Origin: Nocardioides allogilvus
GTDB lineage: Bacteria > Actinomycetota > Actinomycetes > Propionibacteriales > Nocardioidaceae
DNA length: 64,000 nucleotides
Direction of reading: 5' to 3'
NCBI RefSeq assembly: GCF_003047285.1
Contig: NZ_PZYX01000001.1
Coordinates: 558,001-622,000 of the forward strand
Below are positions 24,653-33,357 of the stretch, piece by piece. The notes under the pieces were generated by a model. It saw only the letters and a list, made by a program, of their open reading frames with translations, searched no databases and was not told the origin of the DNA. A program made the translations under genes and the position numbers. Numbering within the stretch: the stretch's first letter is position 1; every line of letters begins with the position of its first letter.

Positions 24653-25392
24653 GGTGCGCCGAACCCGGCTCGCTCGAGAACTGCCCGGCCCTCCGGCGAG
24701 ACCAGGAAGTCGATCCAGTCCTGCGCGAGCTCGGCGTCGGCGGACTGCGCCAGCGCGGCCGTGACGTAGGACGTCGGCACCGACTCGGCGCCCGGAATGG
24801 GAACGGCAGTCACGGCGTCCCCGGCCGCCACGGCGTCGGTGGCATAGACGAGTCCGGCGTCGGCCTCCCCGGCGACGACCTTGTCGAGGGTGGCGCGGAC
24901 GTCCTCCTCGAGGCTGGCCGGCTCGGCGGTGATGTCGTTGGAGTCGAGCACCGCCGTGGCGATCCGTCCGCAGGGCGCCTCGTCGGTGCAGCGCACCCAG
25001 GTCGTGTCGTCGAGGTCGTCGAGCGTTTCGATCCCGGCCGGGTTGCCGGCCGGCGTGACGATGGTGAGGACGTTGGTCGCGAAGACCGTGACCTCCTCGG
25101 TCACGCCTGCGTCCTCGACCAGCTGCATCGAGGCGGCGTCGGCCGTGGCGAGCACGTCGCCGGGGGCACCGTCGGCGACCTGCTCGGCCAGCGCCGTGCT
25201 CGACCCGAAGGAGAACTCGATCGTGGTGCCGTCGTGCGACGCCTCGAACTCCGCGGCCAGGTCCTCGAAGACGTCGGTCAGCGAAGCCGCGGCCAGGACC
25301 GTGAGCGTCTGCTTGTCGTCGGATCCGCAGCCGGCGGTGGCGACCAGCAGCGCCAGGCTGATCGCCGTGAGCGCGGTCCGAGGACTCCTCAT
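24649..25392 (-). CDS. modA: Molybdate ABC transporter substrate-binding lipoprotein
   Basis: The 247-residue lipoprotein has signal ALTAISLALLVATAGC with the lipid-attachment Cys at 22. The mature part shows LTVLAAASLTDVFEDLAAEFE and FSFGSSTALAEQVADGAPGDVLATAD, the conserved oxyanion-binding segments of ModA. ATG 25392 is used; an ATG at 25410 would add six residues and would lie within the first palindrome at 25405-25416. It is the first gene of modABC(-glpX). Confidence 0.93.
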   Translation of the reverse strand: MRSPRTALTAISLALLVATAGCGSDDKQTLTVLAAASLTDVFEDLAAEFEASHDGTTIEFSFGSSTALAEQVADGAPGDVLATADAASMQLVEDAGVTEEVTVFATNVLTIVTPAGNPAGIETLDDLDDTTWVRCTDEAPCGRIATAVLDSNDITAEPASLEEDVRATLDKVVAGEADAGLVYATDAVAAGDAVTAVPIPGAESVPTSYVTAALAQSADAELAQDWIDFLVSPEGRAVLERAGFGAP

Positions 25393-25404
25393 GCGGCCAG
25401 TGTG

Positions 25405-25447
25405 CCGCATCTGCGGTTGCTCGCGGGCGTTCCGACCGCATCTGCGG
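25405..25447. promoter_or_regulatory. Two identical 12-bp palindromes upstream of modA, probable operators
   Basis: CCGCATCTGCGG occurs at 25405-25416 and again at 25436-25447. Each is a 5-2-5 inverted repeat, and the copies are 31 bp apart, three helical turns, so dimers would bind the same DNA face. They lie between modA (start 25392) and the stop of the HTH-TOBE regulator gene (25460). A molybdate-responsive operator is the natural inference. Confidence 0.6.
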
Positions 25448-25459
25448 TCGACTGTGGGA

Positions 25460-25864
25460 TCAGGGGGTCTCGATCACCACGTTGGTCGACTTCACCGAGG
25501 CGATGGCGCGCACTCCGGGCGCGAGGCCGAGCTCGTCGGCCGCGTCGGCGCTCATCAGCGAGACCATGCGGCTGCTGCCGCAGACCATCTCGACCTGGGC
25601 CATCACGGTGTCCTTCCTGACCCGGGTGATGATGCCCGGCAGCCGGTTGCGGGCGCTGACCGAGCTTGCCCGGGTCCGGTCGCGGTCGGGTTCGTCGAGC
25701 AGCGACTCGGCCAGCGCGGCGAGCTCGGTGCCGGCGATCACGGCGGGACTGGTGCCGCTCGTCGTCAGCCTGCCCGCGTCCACCCAGCGCCGTACGGTGT
25801 CGTCGCTGACGCCCAGGATGTCGGCGGCCTCGGCCAGCCGGTAGGTCGTCGCCTCCGTTGTCAT
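25460..25864 (-). CDS. HTH and TOBE (molybdopterin-binding) domain regulator
   Basis: The 134-residue protein combines an N-terminal MerR/excisionase-type helix-turn-helix (YRLAEAADILGVSDDTVRRWVDAG, about residues 8-31) with a C-terminal TOBE/Mop domain (about 68-134: RNRLPGIITRVRKDTVMAQVE, ADAADELGLAPGVRAIASVKSTNV). The Mop domain binds molybdate, so this is a compact ModE substitute common in actinobacteria. It is just upstream of modA on the same strand and the twin palindromes at 25405-25447 are its likely sites. Start ATG 25864. Confidence 0.88.
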   Translation of the reverse strand: MTTEATTYRLAEAADILGVSDDTVRRWVDAGRLTTSGTSPAVIAGTELAALAESLLDEPDRDRTRASSVSARNRLPGIITRVRKDTVMAQVEMVCGSSRMVSLMSADAADELGLAPGVRAIASVKSTNVVIETP

Positions 25865-25914
25865 GAGGTCATTGTGGCCGCTGCTCGCGACATGCGTCGG
25901 CCGCCTGTCCGCCC

Positions 25915-25936
25915 GCCTGCCTGCCCGCAGGCAGGC
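25915..25936. repeat. Perfect 10-bp-arm palindrome in a divergent region
   Basis: GCCTGCCTGC (25915-25924) and GCAGGCAGGC (25927-25936) are perfect inverted copies separated by CC. It lies between the divergent starts of the HTH-TOBE regulator (25864) and the DUF4245 gene (25959), so it cannot be a normal 3' terminator. It may be an operator or a hairpin in the leader of the rightward gene. Confidence 0.5.
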
Positions 25937-25958
25937 GCGGCCGGGCGCACCTGTGAGA

Positions 25959-26504
25959 ATGACCGGCGTGAGTGAGAAGCCAGGCCGCTACCAGCGATCG
26001 TCCAACGGCCTGATCGGGGCGATGATCGTGACGCTGCTGGCCATCGGGGCGTTCGTGCTCCTGCGGTCGCTGACCCGCGACCAGGTCGAGGTGGAGCGCG
26101 AGCCGGTCGACTACGTCGCGGCTGCCGAGGCTGCGCGCGGCGCCGGCTTCGACGTCGTCGCGCCGTCCGAGCTGCCCGCCGGCTGGATCGCCACGGCGAT
26201 CGACCTGTCCCAGACGGACCCGCCGCTGTGGGGGATGGGGCTGCTCACCGATGACGACCTGTTCGTCGGGCTGCGCCAGGAGGACGAGTCGGTCAAGGAC
26301 CTCGTCGAGTCCACGATCGACGAGGACGCCGTGGAGGGCGAGCCGCTCACCCTCGACAGCGCCGTCGGGTCGACGTGGCAGACCTGGACCGACGAGGGCG
26401 GCGACACCGGCTATTCCATCGAGTACGACGACCAGACCGTGCTCGTCTACGGCTCCGCGCCCGCCGCCGACCTGCAGGAGCTCATCACCCTGCTGGAGCG
26501 CTGA
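25959..26504 (+). CDS. DUF4245 family membrane-anchored protein
   Basis: The 181-residue protein has a short basic N-terminus (RYQRSSNGL), one transmembrane helix (about residues 19-36) and an extracytoplasmic domain with VVAPSELPAGWIATAI and STWQTWTDEGGDTGYSIEYDDQTVLVYGSA. This is the DUF4245 pattern, an actinobacterial family of unknown function often found near glpX, xseAB and fumarase genes, as here. ATG 25959 is used; GTG 25968 is equally plausible. Confidence 0.78.
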   Translation: MTGVSEKPGRYQRSSNGLIGAMIVTLLAIGAFVLLRSLTRDQVEVEREPVDYVAAAEAARGAGFDVVAPSELPAGWIATAIDLSQTDPPLWGMGLLTDDDLFVGLRQEDESVKDLVESTIDEDAVEGEPLTLDSAVGSTWQTWTDEGGDTGYSIEYDDQTVLVYGSAPAADLQELITLLER

Positions 26505-26522
26505 GGCGCTCAGCCGGACCAC

Positions 26523-27116
26523 CTAGGAACTGGCACCGACCTGTCGCCGGACCACACGCCGCCGGAGGGTGGGGGAGGCCACCACCTCGTAGCCTGCCTC
26601 GAGGAAGACCTGCACCAGTCCGACCGAGGCCTCGTCCCAGATCACGGACTTGCCCGGCGGCGGCTCGATCGGATATCCCTCCAGGACGCGAGCGCCGACC
26701 TGCTCGCCGTACTCGACCGTGGCGTAGGCGAGCTCGTAGGTCAGTCCCGACTGACGCTGGCCCTTGCGCACGACGAAGCAGGTGACGGACCAGACGCCCT
26801 CGAGCTCGGGGTCCATCCGCATCCACGGCTGCTTCCGGCTCCACAGCCTGGGGTAGTTCTCCCGCGGCTCGACCGCGACCCAGCCGGCGGCCACGCCGTC
26901 GACGTAGCCGATCAGCCCGGACGTCGGTCCGGCGGCGCCGCAGGCGGTCTGCTCCAGCAGCGCGACGTCCCGCTGCTCCTGGGTGGTGTCGCGCCAGATC
27001 CAGCCCGGCACCTTCAGGGCCTGGCACCGGCACTTGTGAGCGCCACCCGTGGCGAAAACCGCCTCGACGTCCTCAGCCGCTGCTTCGTTGGCCGGGCGCC
27101 ACGTGAAATCGGGCAT
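26523..27116 (-). CDS. GNAT family N-acetyltransferase
   Basis: The 197-residue protein contains a GNAT-like core: a substrate-side region with CRCQALKVPG, GLIGYVDGVAAGWVAVEPRENYPRL (strands 2-4), WSVTCFVVRKGQRQSGL (the acetyl-CoA-binding region, with R-x-x-G-x) and a C-terminal strand-helix AGYEVVASPT. The early CxC cluster (KCRCQ) is noticeable. The substrate is unknown. It is convergent with the DUF4245 gene 18 bases away and upstream of nothing else in its direction. Confidence 0.72.
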   Translation of the reverse strand: MPDFTWRPANEAAAEDVEAVFATGGAHKCRCQALKVPGWIWRDTTQEQRDVALLEQTACGAAGPTSGLIGYVDGVAAGWVAVEPRENYPRLWSRKQPWMRMDPELEGVWSVTCFVVRKGQRQSGLTYELAYATVEYGEQVGARVLEGYPIEPPPGKSVIWDEASVGLVQVFLEAGYEVVASPTLRRRVVRRQVGASS

Positions 27117-27132
27117 GCGGTGACTCTAGTTG

Positions 27133-27420
27133 TCAGTCCGACGTCCTGCGCTCGTCTGCGGATCCCGGCCCCAGCGGGTCGGGCGGCAGGTCCTTCGGGT
27201 CCACCGCCGCGGGATCCACCCACTGGTGCGCGTCGCCCATGAAGGTGTGCACGAATCCGCACCGCACACAGATCACGCCGTCGGCGGACCGGTTGAGCCA
27301 GTCGAGGTCGATGAACGTCATGCCGGTGGTGGTCATCTTGATCTCGCGACGCGCGAACGTCAGGCCACTGCAGACCTGGCAGGCGAGGAACTTCTGTGTC
27401 GGTCTGACGAAGACGTGCAC
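27133..27420 (-). CDS. Small zinc-ribbon hypothetical protein
   Basis: The 95-residue protein starts at GTG 27420 with AGGAGG eight bases upstream. It has two CxxC pairs, CQVC at about 14-17 and CVRC at about 51-54, about 34 residues apart, the layout of a zinc ribbon, followed by an acidic Pro-rich tail. I do not recognise a named family. It lies just downstream of xseB on the same strand and may be the last gene of that transcript. Confidence 0.65.
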   Translation of the reverse strand: MHVFVRPTQKFLACQVCSGLTFARREIKMTTTGMTFIDLDWLNRSADGVICVRCGFVHTFMGDAHQWVDPAAVDPKDLPPDPLGPGSADERRTSD

Positions 27421-27447
27421 GGCGGAGCCTCCTGGTGACGTGAGCGG

Positions 27448-27645
27448 TCAGTCGTCCTCGGCCACGGCGGCGTCGAGGCGCTCTCGCGCACCGTCGAGCC
27501 AGGTCTGGCAGATCTTGGCAAGCTTCTCGCCGCGCTCCCACAGGGCGAGCGACTCCTCGAGGCTGGTGCCGCCGGCCTCGAGCGTGCGGACGACCTCGAT
27601 GAGCTCCTCGCGGGCCACCTCGTAGGACGGGTTCTCGTCACTCAT
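27448..27645 (-). CDS. xseB: Exodeoxyribonuclease VII small subunit
   Basis: The 65-residue coiled protein has [20 protein letters not shown] and [18 protein letters not shown], the XseB signature. It binds the large subunit to form the ssDNA-degrading exonuclease VII. ATG 27645 is set by homology; the frame opens 23 codons earlier but inside xseA. It overlaps the xseA 3' end by eight bases. Confidence 0.93.
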   Translation of the reverse strand: MSDENPSYEVAREELIEVVRTLEAGGTSLEESLALWERGEKLAKICQTWLDGARERLDAAVAEDD

Positions 27646-28891
27646 CGGCGTCTCCTTCAGTCGTGGTGATGGCTTCGGTGCTGGTCGTGGTGGCGGCGAT
27701 CCGGCCGTCCGCAACCCGGATGCTGAGCTGCTGCGTCGCCTCGATCGACTCGACGCTGGTCACGACGTGCCCCTCGGCGTCCTGCACGACGGCATAGCCG
27801 CGCTGCAGCACCGCCAGCGGCGAGAGCGACTGTGCCCGGGCGCGGTGGTGGCCGATGTCGTCGGCGGCCCGGTCGAGGCGATGGGAGAGGTGGCGGCGCG
27901 CGCGCTCGCGCAGCTCGGTCACCTCGTCGGAACGGACGTCGAGGATCGTGCGCGGGTCGCGCATCACCGGCCGCGCACGCAGGTCGTCGAGGCGGACCTG
28001 CTCGCGCTGCACGAGCTGGTCGACCAGCTGGCGCACGCGGTCCCGGGCCCAGGTGACCCCACGCACCTCGTCGGCCATGTCCGGGACGATCAGCTTGGCG
28101 GCGTCGGTCGGGGTCGAGGCCCTGACGTCGGCGACGAGGTCGAGGAGCGGGGAGTCGGGCTCATGGCCGATCGCGGAGACGACCGGCGTGCGGGCCTGGT
28201 GGACGGCGCGGATCAGCGCCTCGTCGGAGAACGGCAACAGGTCCTCCACGGAGCCACCGCCGCGGGCGATCACGATCACGTCGACGGCGGCGTTGCGATC
28301 CAGGCGCTCCAACGCCGCCATCACCTCGGCCGCCGATCGCGTGCCCTGCATCGAGGCATGGGCGACCTCGAACTCCACGCCCGGCCAGCGGCGACGCGCG
28401 TTGTCCAGGACGTCGCGCTCGGCCGCGCTGTTGGGAGCGGTGATCAGGCCGACCCGGCGCGGCAGGAACGGCAGCTGGCGCTTGAGCTCGGGCGCGAACA
28501 GGCCCTCCGCGGCCAACAGCTGGCGACGTCGCTCGATGCGCGCGAGCAGCTCGCCGAGGCCGACCATGCTGATCTGTCGGGCATAGAGGGAGAAGCTGCC
28601 GCGGTTGGCGTAGAACGAAGGACGGGCGTGCACGACGACGCTCGCGCCCTCCACCAGCGGCGGGTTGAGCGAGTCGAAGAGGGTGCGCTGGCAGGTGAGC
28701 GGGACCGAGATGTCGGCGACCGTGTCCCGCAGGGTCATGAAGACGGTGTTGAGGCCCGGTCGCCGGCTGATCTGGGCCAGCTGGCCCTCCACCCAGACGC
28801 CGCCGAGCTGGTCGATCCACTGGCTGACCGCGTTGGCCACGGCGCGCACCGGCGCGGGCGCTTCCTGGGTCGCATCGCGGAGGGTGGGCAC
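27638..28891 (-). CDS. xseA: Exodeoxyribonuclease VII large subunit
   Basis: The 417-residue catalytic subunit has an N-terminal OB fold (about residues 12-110: [43 protein letters not shown]), then [44 protein letters not shown] and [29 protein letters not shown], which form the nuclease core, and a C-terminal coiled coil. GTG 28891 is chosen because similarity begins there; the longer frame enters the divergent promoter with ispH. Confidence 0.94.
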   Translation of the reverse strand: MPTLRDATQEAPAPVRAVANAVSQWIDQLGGVWVEGQLAQISRRPGLNTVFMTLRDTVADISVPLTCQRTLFDSLNPPLVEGASVVVHARPSFYANRGSFSLYARQISMVGLGELLARIERRRQLLAAEGLFAPELKRQLPFLPRRVGLITAPNSAAERDVLDNARRRWPGVEFEVAHASMQGTRSAAEVMAALERLDRNAAVDVIVIARGGGSVEDLLPFSDEALIRAVHQARTPVVSAIGHEPDSPLLDLVADVRASTPTDAAKLIVPDMADEVRGVTWARDRVRQLVDQLVQREQVRLDDLRARPVMRDPRTILDVRSDEVTELRERARRHLSHRLDRAADDIGHHRARAQSLSPLAVLQRGYAVVQDAEGHVVTSVESIEATQQLSIRVADGRIAATTTSTEAITTTEGDADE

Positions 28892-28986
28892 GGCGGTGAC
28901 TCTAGGGGAGCGCACCGACACCGCGCCGTACGCCGTGGTGGGCGTCGCGAGTTCGCCAGTCTGCGACACCCACCTAGACTCGGGGC

Positions 28987-29985
28987 ATGACGACCGACCT
29001 CGGCCTGCCGCCCGTCCTCGACCCGGACTCGGCGCGTGAAGTGCTGCTCGCGGCACCGCGCGGATACTGCGCCGGTGTGGACCGGGCCGTCATCACCGTC
29101 GAGAAGGCCCTCGACCTCTACGGCTCCCCGGTCTACGTGCGCAAGCAGATCGTCCACAACAAGCACGTCGTGGCCAACCTCGAGTCGCGCGGCGCGATCT
29201 TCGTCGAGGAGCTCGACGAGGTGCCCGAGGGCCAGACCGTCGTGTTCTCCGCCCACGGCGTCTCGCCGGCGGTGCACGCTGAGGCCGAGGTGCGGGGCCT
29301 GAAGACCATCGACGCCACCTGCCCGCTGGTGACGAAGGTGCACCACGAGGCCAAGCGCTTCGCGGGCGACGACTACGACATCCTGCTCATCGGCCACGAG
29401 GGTCACGAGGAGGTCGAGGGCACCGCGGGTGAGGCGCCCGACCACATCCAGCTCGTGCAGAGCCCCGACGACGTGGCCAACATCGTGGTGCGCGATCCCG
29501 CCAAGGTCGCCTGGCTGTCGCAGACGACGCTGTCGGTCGACGAGACGCTCGAGACCGTCGCCGCGATCCGCGAGAAGTTCCCGCTGCTGCTCGACCCGCC
29601 CAGCGACGACATCTGCTACGCCACCCAGAACCGTCAGCTCGCGGTGAAGGAGATCTCGCCCAACGCCGACCTCGTGATCGTGGTCGGCTCGCGTAACTCC
29701 TCCAACTCCGTGCGGCTCGTCGAGGTGGCCCTCGAGGCCGGTGCCAAGGCGTCCTACCTCGTCGACGACCACACCGAGATCGACGAGGCCTGGTTCGACG
29801 GCGTCGCTAACGTCAGCGTCACGTCCGGTGCCTCGGTGCCCGAGGACCTCGTCGACGGCGTGCTGTCCTTCCTCGCCGACCGCGGCTATCCCGAGGCCCG
29901 GGCCGTCCACTCGGCCGAGGAGTCGCTGATCTTCGCGCTGCCACCCGAGCTGCGTCGCGACATGCGCGCCGCCCAGCAGGCCTGA
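28987..29985 (+). CDS. ispH: 4-hydroxy-3-methylbut-2-enyl diphosphate reductase
   Basis: The 332-residue iron-sulfur enzyme performs the last step of the MEP isoprenoid pathway, making IPP and DMAPP. Cluster cysteines are visible in PRGYCAGV (C28), DATCPLV (C112) and [11 protein letters not shown] (C210). [19 protein letters not shown] and [13 protein letters not shown] are the conserved substrate-binding segments. Divergent from xseA with a 95-base promoter region; the threonylcarbamoyl-AMP synthase-like gene follows after 7 bases and is probably cotranscribed. Confidence 0.96.
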   Translation: MTTDLGLPPVLDPDSAREVLLAAPRGYCAGVDRAVITVEKALDLYGSPVYVRKQIVHNKHVVANLESRGAIFVEELDEVPEGQTVVFSAHGVSPAVHAEAEVRGLKTIDATCPLVTKVHHEAKRFAGDDYDILLIGHEGHEEVEGTAGEAPDHIQLVQSPDDVANIVVRDPAKVAWLSQTTLSVDETLETVAAIREKFPLLLDPPSDDICYATQNRQLAVKEISPNADLVIVVGSRNSSNSVRLVEVALEAGAKASYLVDDHTEIDEAWFDGVANVSVTSGASVPEDLVDGVLSFLADRGYPEARAVHSAEESLIFALPPELRRDMRAAQQA

Positions 29986-29992
29986 GCCCACG

Positions 29993-30616
29993 ATGGCCCG
30001 CTACCTCGACATCCACCCGGAGAACCCGCAGCCGCGGTTCATCACGCAGGTCGTCGAGGCCCTGCGTGACGACGCGCTGATCGCCTATCCGACCGACTCC
30101 GGCTACGCGCTCGGCGCGCAGCTCGGCAACCGCGACGGCCGCGACCGCATCCTGGCGATCCGTGGCCTCGACGACCGCCACCACTTCACGCTGATGTGCA
30201 AGGACTTCTCCCAGCTGGGGCAGTTCGTGCACGTCGACAACGCCGCGTTCCGCGCGATCAAGGCGGCCACGCCGGGTCCCTACACCTTCATCCTGCCCGC
30301 CACCGGTGAGGTGCCGAAGCGGCTCATGCACCCCAAGAAGCGCACGGTCGGTGTCCGCATCCCCGACCATGCGCTCGTCTGCGCGATCCTCGAGGAGCTG
30401 GGCGAGCCGATCCTGACCAGCACCCTGATCCTCCCCGGCGAGGACGAGGCCCGCACCATGGGCTGGGAGATCAAGGAAGAGCTCGACCACGTCGTCGACA
30501 TCGTGATCGAGGCCGGCGAGACGCCGGCCCAGCCCACCTCGGTGATCGACTGGTCGGGCGCAGAACCTGAGGTCGTACGCCGCGGGGCGGGCGACGTCGA
30601 GCGCTTCGAGGCCTGA
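29993..30616 (+). CDS. YciO/TsaC-type L-threonylcarbamoyladenylate synthase family protein
   Basis: The 207-residue Sua5/YciO/YrdC-domain protein has the N-terminal RFITQVVEALRDDALIAYPTDSGYALG, the LDDRHHFTLMCKDFSQL nucleotide-binding segment, TPGPYTFILPAT and KKRTVGVRIPDH. These are typical of the YciO branch, which is related to TsaC (t6A37 tRNA modification). Whether this one makes threonylcarbamoyl-AMP cannot be decided from sequence. It follows ispH by 7 bases. Confidence 0.85.
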   Translation: MARYLDIHPENPQPRFITQVVEALRDDALIAYPTDSGYALGAQLGNRDGRDRILAIRGLDDRHHFTLMCKDFSQLGQFVHVDNAAFRAIKAATPGPYTFILPATGEVPKRLMHPKKRTVGVRIPDHALVCAILEELGEPILTSTLILPGEDEARTMGWEIKEELDHVVDIVIEAGETPAQPTSVIDWSGAEPEVVRRGAGDVERFEA

Positions 30617-30623
30617 CACAGGG

Positions 30624-31031
30624 TCAGGCGTCGGCCCGGCTCTGGCTGCGCTGGCGCAGCGCGAGGGTGCCCAGGCAGACGACGTAGCCGGCCACGAGCG
30701 CGCCGCTGTGGTGGGCGAGCCCGGACACGACGGCCTGCACGATGCCGTCGCCCCGGTCCGCGACGGTCTCGGGGGCGACCGCGCCCAGCAGGGCGAAGAC
30801 GGCCAGCATCATCAACGGCGGCAGCACACCGATCGTGAAGAAGTCGTGGGGCCGGACGACCAGGGCCAGCCCGAGGCACAGCACGATGAAGCACAGGTCG
30901 AAGAAGAAGCTGAGCTCGCCGACGAGCACCACGTCGATGGCCACGATCGTGAGCACGGCAGCGATCCCCAGCGCGACCGCCTGGCGGCCGGGCTCGAGTC
31001 CGTCGGTCCACACGGATCCGGTCTGGCTCAC
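30624..31031 (-). CDS. DUF6542 family membrane protein
   Basis: The 135-residue protein has four hydrophobic segments (about residues 17-36, 38-55, 61-80 and 98-120) and no charged catalytic motif. The pattern EPGRQAVALGIAAVLTIVAIDVV with a central RPHDFFTIGVLPPLMM matches the actinobacterial DUF6542 group, unknown in function. GTG 31031 is used, but its GGGAGG is only one base away, so translation may start at a later GTG (about 31013). Convergent with the YciO-type gene. Confidence 0.68.
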   Translation of the reverse strand: MSQTGSVWTDGLEPGRQAVALGIAAVLTIVAIDVVLVGELSFFFDLCFIVLCLGLALVVRPHDFFTIGVLPPLMMLAVFALLGAVAPETVADRGDGIVQAVVSGLAHHSGALVAGYVVCLGTLALRQRSQSRADA

Positions 31032-31105
31032 GCCTCCCAACGTAGAACGGGGGATCGGCGGCTCCTCGGCGGCGCGCCGGATGTCGATCTGTCGGACGTC
31101 CGCGC

Positions 31106-32245
31106 CTAGGCGCGGCGGATCCGCGGCTCGTCCGGGCGGGTCCGGGTGTCGTCGAAGAGCGTCGCCTCGCCCGGACCCGGGGTCGCGACATCTCCCAGCG
31201 CCTCGAACTCCGGCGCGCTGAGGCTCCGTGGTGCGTCCTCCACCTGCCGGGGGGCCGGGAGCTCGTCGTCGGTCACCCCGAGGTCGCTGAACTTGCGCGC
31301 CGACACCAGCACCCGGCCCTCGAGCGAGCCGACTCCTGCGTTGTAGGCCGCCACCGCGGCGCCCAGGGACCTGCCGACCCGGTCGAGGTGACTGCCCAGG
31401 GAGCCGAGCCGCTGGTGGAGCTCGGTGCCGAGGCGGCGTACCTCGGCTGCCTGCGCAGCGAGCGTCTCGTGGGACCAGCCGTGCGCGACCGTGCGGAGCA
31501 GCGCGATCAGGGTGGTCGGGGTGGCGAGGATGACGTGCTTGGTCGCGGCGTGCTCGAGCAGGTCGCCCTGGGTCTCCAGCGCCGCGGAGAGGAACGCCTC
31601 GGCGGGCACGAACATGACCACGAACTCGGGGGTCTCGTCGAGCGCGCGCCAGTAGGCCTTGCTGCCGAGCTGGTCGACGTGGGTGCGGAGCTGACGCACG
31701 TGGCGCTGGAGGTGGGCGTCGCGCTCGTCGTCGTCCTCGCTGCTGGCCGCGTCGAGGAAGGCGTCGAGCGGGACCTTGGAGTCCACCACGATCGACTTGC
31801 CGCCGGCGAGGTGCACGATCACGTCGGGTCGCAGGACCCCGTCGTTGAGCTGGGCCTGCTCGGTGAAGTCGCAGCGCGCGACCAGGCCGGCCAGCTCGAC
31901 GGTGCGCCGGAGGTGGAGCTCGCCCCACCGCCCGCGCACCTGCGGCTTGCGCAGCGCGGACGACAGGGCGCCGGTCTCGCGGCGCAGTGACTCGGTCGTC
32001 AGGCGCATGTCGGAGACCTGCTGGCTGAACTGCCCCTGCCAGGTCGCCCGCGCGTGCTCGAGGTCGCGCAGCTGGTCCTGGAGCCGGTCCATGCCCTCGC
32101 GCACGACGGCCTGGTCGGCGCCGCGCTGCTCCAGCGCCGCGAGCACGCCCTCGTCGCGCGGGCGGGCGCGGGAGGCCAGCCAGCCCAGGCCGAAGCCGAG
32201 CAGCAGGCCCACCGCGAGCATCACCAGGATCGTCAGGATCTCCAT
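31106..32245 (-). CDS. rmuC: DNA recombination protein RmuC
   Basis: The 379-residue protein has an N-terminal membrane helix (about residues 4-22), a coiled-coil region and the RmuC domain: VRGRWGELHLRRTVELAGL (about 110-128), RPDVIVHLAGGKSIVVDSKVPLDAFL, EFVVMFVPAEAFLSAALE and HVILATPTTLIALLRTVA. RmuC limits rearrangements at inverted repeats. ATG 32245 begins the membrane helix; ATG 32275 is unlikely. The 3' part is an acidic unconserved tail. Confidence 0.92.
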   Translation of the reverse strand: MEILTILVMLAVGLLLGFGLGWLASRARPRDEGVLAALEQRGADQAVVREGMDRLQDQLRDLEHARATWQGQFSQQVSDMRLTTESLRRETGALSSALRKPQVRGRWGELHLRRTVELAGLVARCDFTEQAQLNDGVLRPDVIVHLAGGKSIVVDSKVPLDAFLDAASSEDDDERDAHLQRHVRQLRTHVDQLGSKAYWRALDETPEFVVMFVPAEAFLSAALETQGDLLEHAATKHVILATPTTLIALLRTVAHGWSHETLAAQAAEVRRLGTELHQRLGSLGSHLDRVGRSLGAAVAAYNAGVGSLEGRVLVSARKFSDLGVTDDELPAPRQVEDAPRSLSAPEFEALGDVATPGPGEATLFDDTRTRPDEPRIRRA

Positions 32246-32330
32246 GCGTCCGATCATGGACGAGACCACCGACAACGATGGGGATGCGGCGCTTCAGCAA
32301 CCTGCTGACCAACTCGGCTCGAGCGGCCAT

Positions 32331-32349
32331 GTGGACGCTCGGCGTCCAC
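32331..32349. repeat. Palindrome, first of a pair
   Basis: GTGGACGC (32331-32338), loop TCG, GCGTCCAC (32342-32349): perfect 8-bp arms. It lies 42 bp from a second palindrome built on the same GTGGACGC/GCGTCCA words at 32370-32395, in the gap between xthA and rmuC. Confidence 0.6.
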
Positions 32350-32369
32350 TATTCCGCGGCATTGCCTGG

Positions 32370-32395
32370 CTTGAGCGTCCATGTGGACGCTCAAG
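32370..32395. terminator. Perfect 12-bp-arm hairpin at the xthA stop
   Basis: CTTGAGCGTCCA (32370-32381), TG, TGGACGCTCAAG (32384-32395) is a near-perfect 26-bp palindrome that includes the xthA stop codon (32391-32393). It may end xthA transcription before rmuC. Its similarity to the neighbouring palindrome suggests a repeat-derived origin. Confidence 0.5.
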
Positions 32396-33170
32396 CGAGG
32401 TCGACGACCACCGGCGCGTGGTCCGACGGGCTCCCGGTGCCCTGGGCGGGGTCCCGCTCGTCGCGGTCGATGAACGCGCCGGTGACGCGCCCTGCGAGGG
32501 CGGGGGAGGCGAGCGCGAAGTCGATCTTCAGCCCGCGGTCGCGCTCGAAGCGCTGGCGGTAGTAGTCCCAGTAGGTGTAGCCGGGCGCGTGCTCGCGGGT
32601 CACCTCGACGTAGCCGTCGTCGAGGAAGCCCTGGAACGCCGCCCGCTCCGGCGGCGTCACGTGCGTCGACTTGCGGAACTGGGCGGGGTCGAAGACGTCC
32701 GCGTCGGTGGGGCAGATGTTCCAGTCGCCGACCAGGACGGTCTCGGCATCCAGCCACTCGCGGGAGGCGTCACGCAGCCGGGACAGCCAGTCGAGCTTGT
32801 AGACGTAGTGGGGGTCGTCGGGCTTGCGGCCGTTGGGGACGTAGAGCGACCAGATCCGCACTCCGCCGCACGTGGCGCCGATCGCGCGGGCCTCGGCGGC
32901 CAGCGGGTCGCCGTACCCGGGCATGGCGTCGAAGCCGACCGTGACGTCCTCGAGCCCGACGCGCGAGATGAGGGCGACCCCGTTCCACTGGTTGAGGCCG
33001 GCGACGGCGACGTCGTAGCCGCGCGCCTGGAGGCCCATCAGCGGGAGCTGGTCCTCGCGCGCCTTCGTCTCCTGGAGAGCGAGTACGTCGATGCCGTGCC
33101 GGTCCAGGAAGGCCTCGACGCGATCGATGCGGGAGCGGAGGGAGTTGACGTTCCAGGTCGCGATGCGCAC
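32391..33170 (-). CDS. xthA: Exodeoxyribonuclease III
   Basis: The 259-residue AP endonuclease/3' exonuclease acts in base-excision repair. Catalytic and metal residues are seen in IATWNVNSLRSR (Asn near residue 7), VLALQETKA (Glu about 34), YVPNGRK (Tyr), VLVGDWNICPTD (Asp/Asn about 145-147) and GSPSDHAPVVV (Asp-His near the C-terminus). ATG 33170; the coding region ends inside the palindrome at 32370-32395. It is divergent from the secreted metalloprotease gene. Confidence 0.95.
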   Translation of the reverse strand: MRIATWNVNSLRSRIDRVEAFLDRHGIDVLALQETKAREDQLPLMGLQARGYDVAVAGLNQWNGVALISRVGLEDVTVGFDAMPGYGDPLAAEARAIGATCGGVRIWSLYVPNGRKPDDPHYVYKLDWLSRLRDASREWLDAETVLVGDWNICPTDADVFDPAQFRKSTHVTPPERAAFQGFLDDGYVEVTREHAPGYTYWDYYRQRFERDRGLKIDFALASPALAGRVTGAFIDRDERDPAQGTGSPSDHAPVVVDLA

Positions 33171-33185
33171 CGGCCCACCCTAGGA

Positions 33186-33235
33186 GGCTTCGGCCCCGGG
33201 GCTGGAAGTGGCCAGAAGATTTTGCGGCCGAAGCC
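33186..33235. repeat. Spaced 10-bp inverted repeat upstream of xthA
   Basis: GGCTTCGGCC (33186-33195) and GGCCGAAGCC (33226-33235) are perfect inverted copies 30 bases apart, beginning 16 bases before the xthA ATG. They could form a looped operator or a leader hairpin. Each arm also contains a GGCC core. Confidence 0.35.
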
Positions 33236-33357
33236 CTTTACACGGGCGATCCTGTTAGGGCAGGTTCACTTCACGCACTGTTCTCGGGAGGAAGTGCAGC
33301 AGCAGGATCCCCGGGCGGAGTGTGCTCTCATCACGACCACCCCCACAGGAGATCCAC

